Shown here one piece after another: positions 34,961 through 42,015 of a stretch of 64,000 nucleotides of DNA. The position numbers were made by a program, and so were the translations under genes. This DNA comes from UKL13-2 sp947085425 (GTDB lineage Bacteria > Pseudomonadota > Gammaproteobacteria > Burkholderiales > Usitatibacteraceae): positions 1 through 64,000 of the forward strand of contig CAMTWK010000028.1 in the NCBI GenBank assembly GCA_947085425.1, in the 5' to 3' direction. A model generated the notes under the pieces. That model was not told the DNA's origin and did not search any database. It was given only the letters and a program-made list of their open reading frames with translations. Position 1 is the stretch's first letter. Each line of letters starts with the position of its first letter.

Positions 34961-35962
34961 ATGCGTATAACCGCCGAACAATTTGTCACCCAGCCGCCCA
35001 AGACCCTAAGCCCGTTGGTGGTGATTTATGGTGCCGAGCCGCAGGGCGCCATGGAGGCGGCCGATGTGTTGCGCGATCTCGCCCGCCAACAAGGTTATAT
35101 CGAACGCGAAGTGCTCACCGCCGAGTCTGGTTTTGATTGGACACGATTGGCCGCGGCGGGCAGTGCCCTATCGTTGTTTGCCTCGCAACGATTGCTCGAG
35201 CTCAGAATGCCAACCGGTAAGCCGGGTGTGACCGGATCGTCCGCCATCGAAAGTTTTTGCCAGCGCCTGCCTGAGGACACAATTACGCTGGTGACGTTGC
35301 CGGATATGGATTGGCAGGGAAAAAAAACCAAATGGTTTGTTGCGCTGGAATCGGTCGCGATGGTGATTGAGTCGCCGCCGGTGGAGCGGCAACATTTGCC
35401 GCGTTGGTTGAGTGCGCGTTTGGCACGGCTGCAATTGTCCGCCAGCGGTGAAGCGCTGGAATTTTTGGCGGACTGCGTCGAAGGCAATTTGCCCGCCGCC
35501 AAACAGGAGGTTGAGAAACTCGCGCTGATTTGCCCGCCCGGCGAGGTATCGTTGGCGATGATGCAAGACTGTGTTGCCAATGTATCGCGTTATTCAACAC
35601 TAAATTTGGTCGGTGCCATCCACGCCGGCGACGCCGGACGCATTGCCACCATGCTCGATGGCCTGAAGGCGGAAGGGGAGCCGCCGCCGCTGATTTTATG
35701 GATGTTGACCAGTGAAATGCGTGCCCTGTTGCGCGCGGTAGGTGTCACCACATCCGGTCGTGCGCCGTTCCCCGCCAAGGCGCGTGAAATTGACAAACTC
35801 GCCCGCAAACATTCGGCGGCGAGTTTGGTTCGCCTCAATTTGCAAGCCGCAAAAATAGATCGCATGATCAAGGGTGTGAATACCAACGACGTGTGGGATG
35901 CGTTATTGCAATTTGCCTGTGGTTTGGGTGGTGTGCGGTTGCGGGTGCAGATGCCGACATGA
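34961..35962 (+). CDS. holA: DNA polymerase III subunit delta
   Basis: This 333-residue clamp-loader subunit opens the beta clamp. The pattern fits HolA: RITAEQF opening, LVVIYGAEPQGAMEAADVLRDLAR, LLELRMPTGKPG, then LNLVGAIHAGDAGRIATMLDGLKAEGEPPPLILWML and a C-terminal helical collar (LVRLNLQAAKIDRMIKGV). The final TGA overlaps the proA start (ATGA). Confidence 0.93.
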   Translation: MRITAEQFVTQPPKTLSPLVVIYGAEPQGAMEAADVLRDLARQQGYIEREVLTAESGFDWTRLAAAGSALSLFASQRLLELRMPTGKPGVTGSSAIESFCQRLPEDTITLVTLPDMDWQGKKTKWFVALESVAMVIESPPVERQHLPRWLSARLARLQLSASGEALEFLADCVEGNLPAAKQEVEKLALICPPGEVSLAMMQDCVANVSRYSTLNLVGAIHAGDAGRIATMLDGLKAEGEPPPLILWMLTSEMRALLRAVGVTTSGRAPFPAKAREIDKLARKHSAASLVRLNLQAAKIDRMIKGVNTNDVWDALLQFACGLGGVRLRVQMPT

Positions 35963-37272
35963 ATACGACCATAAATATTGATGCCGGCACAAACGCCATA
36001 GCAGCGGATGTTGTCGACTATATGCGGGTGGTGGGTGCCAACGCAAAAGTGGCCGCGCGTCGTTTGGCGGGTGCCAGCACGGCGGAAAAAAATCGGGCAC
36101 TGACAGTGGCCGCCGATTGTTTGTTGACCTCGGCAATGGAAATTTTGGCGGCCAATAACAACGATGTGGCACGGGCGAGAACCAGCGGTCATGACGCGGC
36201 GTTTGTGGATCGGTTGACACTGAGCGCGGCAAGTATTGATGCGATGGCCGCTGGTCTGCGCCAGGTTGCCGCGCTGGCCGACCCCATCGGCGAAATGACC
36301 GTGGCGGTGCGGCGACCAAGCGGCATTGAACTTGCAAAAATGCGCGTGCCATTGGGCGTGATCGGCATTATTTACGAGTCGCGTCCGAATGTGACCGCGG
36401 ATGCCGCGGCTCTGTGCCTCAAGAGTGGCAACGCCTGCATTTTGCGGGGTGGTTCGGAAGCCATGGCGTCGAATCAAGCCATTCACGCCGCCATGGTTGA
36501 GGGTTTGTTGGCCGCCGGGCTACCGGCGACGGCGATTCAATTGGTTGCCACCACCGACCGTGCCGCAGTGGGGGAAATGCTGGCCATGCGTGGGGTGATT
36601 GATGTGTTGATTCCGCGTGGTGGTAAAAGTCTCACATCGCGTATCGCCAATGACGCCAAGGTGCCGGTCATCAAACATTTGGATGGCGTTTGTCATGTGT
36701 TTGTCGAGGCATCCGCCAATATGGAAATGGCGGTATCAATTGCCGACAACGCCAAAACCCAGCGTTATTCGCCGTGTAATACCATGGAGACGTTATTGGT
36801 TGACCGGCCAATCGCCGCACAATTTTTGCCAAAAATTGCCGCCATCTACGCGGCAAAAAATGTTGAGATGCGGGCGTGCGAAGCGAGCCGGGAAATCCTA
36901 TGCGCGGTTGGCATGAGCACCGTGGCGGCCACCGAGACGGATTGGACCACCGAGTACCTCGCGCCGATAATCGCCATTCGGGTGGTGGATGGCCTTGATG
37001 CGGCCATGACCCATATTGCCGTTTATGGCTCGGCGCACACTGACGCCATCATTACCGAAGACAAACAACGGGCAACGCGATTTTTACGTGAGGTCGATTC
37101 GGCGTCGGTGATGGTGAATGCCTCGACCCGTTTTGCCGATGGATTTGAATATGGTCTGGGAGCCGAGATTGGCGTGTCGACCGACAAATTGCATGCGCGC
37201 GGTCCGGTTGGGCTGGACGGTTTAACGTCACAAAAGTGGATTGTGTATGGCCATGGCGAAATACGCTCCTAG
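35959..37272 (+). CDS. proA: Gamma-glutamyl phosphate reductase
   Basis: The protein has 437 residues from ATG 35959 and overlaps the holA stop. It reduces gamma-glutamyl phosphate to glutamate semialdehyde in proline synthesis. Motifs: MRVPLGVIGIIYESRPNVTADAAALCLKSGNA, VIDVLIPRGGKSL, the catalytic Cys in KTQRYSPCNTMETLLV, and the C-terminal GLGAEIGVSTDKLHARGPVGLDGLTSQKW. The protein is intact. Its TAG stop (37270-37272) forms the last three bases of the CTAG that flanks an element A copy, so the insertion sits exactly at the gene's end. Confidence 0.96.
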   Translation: MNTTINIDAGTNAIAADVVDYMRVVGANAKVAARRLAGASTAEKNRALTVAADCLLTSAMEILAANNNDVARARTSGHDAAFVDRLTLSAASIDAMAAGLRQVAALADPIGEMTVAVRRPSGIELAKMRVPLGVIGIIYESRPNVTADAAALCLKSGNACILRGGSEAMASNQAIHAAMVEGLLAAGLPATAIQLVATTDRAAVGEMLAMRGVIDVLIPRGGKSLTSRIANDAKVPVIKHLDGVCHVFVEASANMEMAVSIADNAKTQRYSPCNTMETLLVDRPIAAQFLPKIAAIYAAKNVEMRACEASREILCAVGMSTVAATETDWTTEYLAPIIAIRVVDGLDAAMTHIAVYGSAHTDAIITEDKQRATRFLREVDSASVMVNASTRFADGFEYGLGAEIGVSTDKLHARGPVGLDGLTSQKWIVYGHGEIRS

Positions 37273-37511
37273 CCTGCATATTTCACGGGGACGCACTCGA
37301 GAGTGTGTGGATAAGCGAGTGATTTTTTGCTCGACTGACCGAGTAATATCAAGATATTACGAGGGAAGAGAGCGGAAAAGCGCTGCTCAGCCGCCTGCTA
37401 TCGAGTGCGTAGGTCATCAACCTTACGAAGTACAGCTTGGATTCGCAGAATTTATAGGTCGCCAAGAATGAAAAACGTATGTAAGGCGGGCCGACCCGTG
37501 AAATATGCAGG
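37273..37511. repeat. Inverted-repeat element A, copy 5 (complete, 239 bp)
   Basis: The ends CCTGCATATTTCACGG and CCGTGAAATATGCAGG are perfect inverted repeats, flanked by CTAG on both sides (37269-37272 and 37512-37515). This is the best-preserved copy and defines the 4-bp target duplication. It splits proA from nadD. Confidence 0.93.
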
Positions 37512-37589
37512 CTAGATGTTAATCGGGATTTTTATCAAGAGTCTGATGCAAAGGTTGATGCTTGGCGGCACCCGACCCGCGCCACCATC

Positions 37590-38162
37590 ATGAGCAGCAC
37601 GCTGTTATTTGGCGGGACCTTTGATCCAGTGCACAATGGGCACGTAATGATGCTTGAGTGCGCGCTCGCCGAACTGCAACCAACCGGCGTCAAGGTGTTG
37701 CCGGCCGGCAATCCCTGGCAAAAAGGGCGATTGCCCATCGCCGGGGTCGCTGATCGGCTGGCGATGTTAAAACTGGCCATGCCGAATGTGGATGTGGATG
37801 GGCGTGAACTCAGTCGCGCCGGACCCACATACACGGTTGATACCCTGCGCGAAATCCATCGCGAGCAGTCAGCCGCGACTCTGTATTGGCTGATCGGTTC
37901 GGATAGTTTTAGCCGGCTCGATTCGTGGCACGATGCATCGGCTTTGGCCACACTGGCAACGTTTGTGGTGGTGCGCCGCGACAACGAGAAGTTGGTGCCA
38001 CCGGCTGGAAAATTTTGTTATCAAACACTGGACTGTTCGCCACCGCCGGTGTCATCGACCAGCATTCGCGCAAAATTGGCGCGCGGTGAATCGATCGTCG
38101 GTTTGGTGCCCGACAGCATTTGCGACTATATTCAGCAGCATCAACTCTACGATGCTGGTTAA
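37590..38162 (+). CDS. nadD: Nicotinate-nucleotide adenylyltransferase
   Basis: This 190-residue enzyme makes deamido-NAD from nicotinate mononucleotide and ATP. It has the nucleotidyltransferase motif LLFGGTFDPVHNGHVMM (HNGH) and the C-terminal PPVSSTSIRAKLARGESI (SxxxR-type) motif, plus VDTLREIHREQS and GSDSFSRLDSW. It overlaps the next gene's likely ATG (38152) by 11 bases. The nadD-rsfS-rlmH order is typical. Confidence 0.95.
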   Translation: MSSTLLFGGTFDPVHNGHVMMLECALAELQPTGVKVLPAGNPWQKGRLPIAGVADRLAMLKLAMPNVDVDGRELSRAGPTYTVDTLREIHREQSAATLYWLIGSDSFSRLDSWHDASALATLATFVVVRRDNEKLVPPAGKFCYQTLDCSPPPVSSTSIRAKLARGESIVGLVPDSICDYIQQHQLYDAG

Positions 38163-39066
38163 CGCGTCATACACCCACTTAAAGGAGAAAATCCTGGCTA
38201 AATCGTCCAAACCCCAAACCCTGCTCGAAGTTATTATCGACGCGCTCGAAGATATCAAAGCAAAAGACATTCGTGTGCTGGATGTCGCAAAAATCACCTC
38301 GGTATCCGATTTTCTCGCCATTGCCAGTGGTGATTCATCGCGCCAAACCAAGGCATTGGCAAGTAATGTCATGGACCGGGTCCGCGATGCGGGCTTTGGT
38401 GTTTATGGCACCGAAGGCGGTGGCACCGGCGAGTGGGTTTTGGTTGATTGTGGTGATGTGGTTGTGCACATCATGCAGCCGGCCATTCGCGAATATTACA
38501 AACTCGAAGAGTTGTATCAGGACGGCAAGCTGGTATTCCCGTTGCCAAAACCAATTAAAAAACCAGCGGCTGCGAAGCCTGTTGGCAAGGCGGGTCTGGT
38601 AAAAAAAGCGATGGCGAAAAAAGTTGCCACGAAAAAACCAGCAGCCGCGAACACCGTTGCTAAAAAAGCAGTCGCGGTGGCAAAGGTGGTCAAGAAAGCG
38701 GTCGCGAAAAAAGTGGCGGCCAAAAAATCTGTCGTGGCGGTCGTAAAAAAGGCTGCGGCGGGTAGTGTGGTGAAAAAGCCGACGGCAAAGAAGCCGGCCG
38801 TAACAAAGCCGGTAGCCAAGAAACCGGTAGCCAAGAAGCCCGCAGTCAAGAAGCCCGCAGTCAAGAAACCGGTAGCCAAGAAACCCGCAGTAAAGAAGCC
38901 CGCAGTAAAGAAACCGGTAGCCAAGAAACCAGCCGCGAAGAAACCGGTAGTCAAGAAACTTGCAGACAAGAAACAGGCGACGAAAAAACCGGCAATCAAG
39001 AAACCCGCGGTGAAGAAGCCAGTCGCGAAGAAACCGGTAGCCAAAAAATCCGCTGCCAAGAAATAG
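38152..39066 (+). CDS. rsfS: Ribosomal silencing factor RsfS with histone-H1-like Lys/Ala/Pro tail
   Basis: RsfS binds ribosomal protein L14 and blocks subunit joining in starved cells. Its domain spans about residues 20-130 (LLEVIIDALEDIKAKDIRVLDVAKITSVSDFLAIASG ... GTGEWVLVDCGDVVVHIM ... REYYKLEELY). It is followed by about 175 residues of KKPAVKKPVAKK-type repeats, giving 304 residues against about 105-140 for usual RsfS. The DNA of the tail carries matching short direct repeats. The start is uncertain: ATG 38152 overlaps nadD, but a near-perfect AAAGGAG at 38181 points to a rare CTG at 38194, which would give the family's normal N-terminus. Confidence 0.88.
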   Translation: MLVNASYTHLKEKILAKSSKPQTLLEVIIDALEDIKAKDIRVLDVAKITSVSDFLAIASGDSSRQTKALASNVMDRVRDAGFGVYGTEGGGTGEWVLVDCGDVVVHIMQPAIREYYKLEELYQDGKLVFPLPKPIKKPAAAKPVGKAGLVKKAMAKKVATKKPAAANTVAKKAVAVAKVVKKAVAKKVAAKKSVVAVVKKAAAGSVVKKPTAKKPAVTKPVAKKPVAKKPAVKKPAVKKPVAKKPAVKKPAVKKPVAKKPAAKKPVVKKLADKKQATKKPAIKKPAVKKPVAKKPVAKKSAAKK

Positions 39067-39116
39067 TCGGCAATGTTTTTGGGCGCGCGATGGTACGAAT
39101 TGAAAAAGTCGTTTGT

Positions 39117-39158
39117 TGACACCATTTTTCAGTCATTTATGGCTGGAACATGGTGTCA
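39117..39158. repeat. Long imperfect hairpin (family D, copy 2)
   Basis: A 9-bp perfect outer stem (39117-39125 with 39150-39158) continues through TTTCAG/CTGGAA-type pairs to the loop ATTTAT. The ends and loop match the hairpin at 10099-10148 with different middle pairs. It lies between rsfS and rlmH and lacks a T tail. Confidence 0.75.
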
Positions 39159-39203
39159 TTGCTGGTCTTTTATGGGGCGCAATTTTGCCCCGGGTTGCAG
39201 CCG

Positions 39204-39671
39204 GTGAAAATTCGCATCGTTGCGCTTGGTCACAAGATGCCTGCATGGGTCAGCGCCGGTGTGGACGAATATGCCAAACGCATGCCACCCGAAGCACGGC
39301 TGGACTGGATTGAGCTGAAACCAGAAGATCGCAGCAGCCGCACCACCGGGCGGGTATTGGCGTTGGAGGCCGCCCGAATTGAGGCCGCCATTCCGCCAGG
39401 CGCGTTGCGAATTGTCTGTGACGAGCACGGCAAACCCCTCAATACACCACTGTTGGCACAGTGGTTCAAGGCATGGATGGATGAGGGCCACAGCCCGTGT
39501 TTTATTATTGGCAGCGCCGATGGCTTGTCGTCGGCCGTCAAATCCACCGCAACCCATACCGTATCGCTTTCGGGGTGTGTTTTGCCACATGGGCTGGTTC
39601 GGGTTATGCTGGCGGAACAACTCTACCGTGCCTGGTCAATGCTGCATAATCACCCGTACCACCGCGAATAG
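39204..39671 (+). CDS. rlmH: 23S rRNA (pseudouridine1915-N3)-methyltransferase
   Basis: The protein has 155 residues from GTG 39204, exactly the family length. It is a SPOUT methyltransferase with a trefoil knot near the C-terminus: FIIGSADGLSSAVK, VSLSGCVLPHGLVRVMLAEQLYRAWSM and the final HNHPYHRE. It methylates pseudouridine 1915 in helix 69 of 23S rRNA. Longer frames from 39150 or 39113 would add residues not found in the family. Confidence 0.95.
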   Translation: MKIRIVALGHKMPAWVSAGVDEYAKRMPPEARLDWIELKPEDRSSRTTGRVLALEAARIEAAIPPGALRIVCDEHGKPLNTPLLAQWFKAWMDEGHSPCFIIGSADGLSSAVKSTATHTVSLSGCVLPHGLVRVMLAEQLYRAWSMLHNHPYHRE

Positions 39672-39718
39672 AAGCGAAACCACCGACGATCGTCGTTGCC
39701 GAGGATATCTACCCAATC

Positions 39719-40333
39719 ATGCAGCCGACTTCCAACATTGTTTATCTTGCCTCCAAGAGTCCGCGTCGCCGCGATTTATTGAAACAAATCGGCGTCCAAT
39801 ACGAGTTATTGTTGATTCGCGAATTGTCACCACGCATTGACGTAGACGAAGCGCCGCGGCCGGACGAAACTCCGCATGCCTACGTCGAGCGGATTGTGAA
39901 ATTAAAAACCGAGGCGGCAATGCGGGTGATGCGTGAACGCAAACTCCATCCGCGGCCGATTCTGACCGCAGACACCACGGTTTCAATCGACGACGCCATA
40001 CTCGGCAAACCGGCCAATCGGGACGAGGCCACCATCATGTTGCGGCAATTGTCGGGTCATACCCATCAGGTGCTGACGGCGGTCATGGTGACAACCGAGT
40101 CGGATCAGTTCCGCGCCCTGACCACCAGCTTTGTAACTTTTGCAAAATTGGCGGACGATGAAATTCGTCGTTATGTTGACTCCGGCGAGCCGATGGATAA
40201 AGCCGGTGCCTACGGCGTGCAAGGTCGCGCCGCAAAATTTATTGCCAAACTGTCGGGCAGTTATTCCGGAGTAGTCGGACTGCCACTGTATGAAACCGCC
40301 GGTCTGCTGAAGCAGGCTGGGTTGCAAATTTAA
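39719..40333 (+). CDS. maf: Maf-like nucleoside triphosphate pyrophosphatase
   Basis: This 204-residue Maf/HAM1-fold enzyme has the opening IVYLASKSPRRRDLLKQIG, the catalytic ILTADTTVSID with Asp, the metal-site GKPANRDEA, and the C-terminal DKAGAYGVQGRAAKFIAKLSGSYSGVVGLPLYE. By the subfamily pattern it is a dTTP/UTP pyrophosphatase (YhdE type) that cleans the nucleotide pool. It sits between rlmH and rng in the usual order. Confidence 0.93.
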   Translation: MQPTSNIVYLASKSPRRRDLLKQIGVQYELLLIRELSPRIDVDEAPRPDETPHAYVERIVKLKTEAAMRVMRERKLHPRPILTADTTVSIDDAILGKPANRDEATIMLRQLSGHTHQVLTAVMVTTESDQFRALTTSFVTFAKLADDEIRRYVDSGEPMDKAGAYGVQGRAAKFIAKLSGSYSGVVGLPLYETAGLLKQAGLQI

Positions 40334-40347
40334 TTTCAAAACAGGGT

Positions 40348-40488
40348 AACCACAGATGAACACAGATAAACACGGATAACAGCGCGGCGACAATGCGTTT
40401 GACGGGCAACTCGCGGCATGTGCATGGGCGGGGATGATCATATGGATGGAGTGCCCTTATCTGTGTTTATCTGTGTTCATCTGTGGTT
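40348..40488. repeat. Inverted repeat C with 32-bp arms (141 bp)
   Basis: Arms at 40348-40379 and 40457-40488 are complementary over 32 bp with one mismatch. Each arm is built of short direct repeats (ATCTGTGTT, TATCTGTGTT, CATCTGTGG). The 77-base spacer has no gene. The same kind of ATCTGTGTTCATCTGTGG repeat is widespread in unrelated genomes as a small mobile or repeat element (recalled, not searched). Its right end lies 12 bases before the likely rng start. Confidence 0.85.
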
Positions 40489-40500
40489 TCAATCAATCCA

Positions 40501-41988
40501 GTGAATGAACAAATTCTAATAAACGTCACACCGCAGGAAACCCGCGTGGCCATCATGGAGCAGGGGGCGGTGCAGGAGTTGCACGTCGAGCGGGCGTCCA
40601 ATCGGGGACTGGTGGGCAACATCTATCTGGGTCGAGTCGGCCGCGTGTTGCCGGGAATGCAATCTGCCTTTATCGAAATCGGCCTGACACGCGCCGCCTT
40701 TTTGCATGTGGCCGATATTTGGGCGGGACAAAAAAGCGCCGACGGCCATGGCACCAACAATGGTGGCAAGGCCCCCGAGCAAAAGCCGATAGAAAAGCTG
40801 TTGCAAGAAGGGCAAACCATGGTTGTCCAGGTCATAAAGGACCCGATTGGTTCCAAAGGCGCGCGTTTGTCGACGCAAATTTCCATTGCCGGTCGCCTGT
40901 TGGTTTATCTGCCCGGTGACCACCACATCGGCATTTCTCAGCGCATCGAAGACGAGGCCGAGCGTGAGCAATTACGCGAGAAGGTGCATGCGCTGATGCC
41001 CGAAGGGGAGGCGGGTGGCTTCATCGTCCGCACGGTTGCCGAAACCGCAACCGATGAAGAGTTGACGGCCGATATCAGCTACCTGGTTAAATTATGGCGT
41101 GGCATCATCAACACCTCTCTGACCGCGCCACCCCAGGCGCTTTTGTATCAGGATCTGGATTTGAGCCATCGGGTGCTTCGTGATTTGGTAACCGCCGACA
41201 CCGAGCGCATTATCGTTGACTCACGCGAGACCCATGCAAAATTACGCGCCTTCGCCGAACAATACACACGCCGTTCTGTTGCCGTGTTGGAACATTACGC
41301 CGGCGAGTTGCCGTTATTTGATTTGTTTGGTGCGGAAGACGAAATTGAAAAGGCGTTGCATCGCCGCGTTGACCTAAAGTCCGGCGGTTATGTGATTGTT
41401 GATCAGACCGAGGCCTTGACCACGGTTGATGTCAATACCGGTGGGTTTGTATCCGGCCGCAGTTTTGACGACACGGTTTTTAAGACCAACCTGGAAGCCG
41501 CACAGACCATTGCCCGGCAATTACGCTTGCGCAACCTGGGTGGAATTATTATTGTTGACTTCATTGATATGGACAATGAAGGTCACAAACAGGCAGTGTT
41601 GGCCGAATTTAACAAGTCGATGCAGCGCGATCGCACCCGCTGGTCAATCAGTGGGTTTTCGCAGCTGGGGTTGGTTGAAATGACCCGCAAACGCACCCGT
41701 GAAAGTCTGGCGCATGTACTTTGTGAGCCGTGCCCAACCTGCAGTGCCCGTGGCGAAATAAAGAGTGCTCAGACGGTTTGTTATGAAATATTGCGCGAGG
41801 TCACGCGGTCGGCAAAAAGTTTTGATGCCAAGGAATATCGCATCCTCGCCGCGCAATCGGTGATCGATCGGTTTCTGGATGAAGAGTCGCAGTCGATGGC
41901 AATGCTCGAAGACTTTATCGGCAAACCGATCACGCTGTCGGTTGAAACTGCCTATACCCAGGAACAATTTGATGTGATTCTCGTGTAG
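40501..41988 (+). CDS. rng: Ribonuclease G
   Basis: The protein has 495 residues from GTG 40501 (NEQILINVTPQETRVA follows). The GTG at 40483 lies inside the adjacent inverted repeat and is less likely. The S1 domain (RGLVGNIYLGRVGRVLPGMQSAFIEIGL), the RNase H-like and DNase I-like catalytic region (LKSGGYVIVDQTEALTTVDVNTGGFVSGR; GGIIIVDFIDMDNEGHKQAV) and the Zn-link CEPCPTC are present. It matures 16S rRNA and degrades mRNA. No Shine-Dalgarno sequence is visible where the repeat abuts the gene. Confidence 0.95.
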   Translation: MNEQILINVTPQETRVAIMEQGAVQELHVERASNRGLVGNIYLGRVGRVLPGMQSAFIEIGLTRAAFLHVADIWAGQKSADGHGTNNGGKAPEQKPIEKLLQEGQTMVVQVIKDPIGSKGARLSTQISIAGRLLVYLPGDHHIGISQRIEDEAEREQLREKVHALMPEGEAGGFIVRTVAETATDEELTADISYLVKLWRGIINTSLTAPPQALLYQDLDLSHRVLRDLVTADTERIIVDSRETHAKLRAFAEQYTRRSVAVLEHYAGELPLFDLFGAEDEIEKALHRRVDLKSGGYVIVDQTEALTTVDVNTGGFVSGRSFDDTVFKTNLEAAQTIARQLRLRNLGGIIIVDFIDMDNEGHKQAVLAEFNKSMQRDRTRWSISGFSQLGLVEMTRKRTRESLAHVLCEPCPTCSARGEIKSAQTVCYEILREVTRSAKSFDAKEYRILAAQSVIDRFLDEESQSMAMLEDFIGKPITLSVETAYTQEQFDVILV

Positions 41989-42015
41989 GCGCTTGCCGGC
42001 CACCCACAAAATGCG

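Noticed and set aside
35590..36486. A 298-codon antisense frame across holA and proA
   Set aside because: It spans two well-supported genes on the other strand and shows no family features.
38560..39066. Dense short direct repeats, at first sight CRISPR- or satellite-like
   Set aside because: The repeats are in frame and encode the Lys/Ala/Pro tail of RsfS; there are no spacers of constant length.
40483..40500. GTG at 40483 as the rng start
   Set aside because: It lies within the arm of inverted repeat C and would add six residues not seen in RNase G; GTG 40501 fits better.
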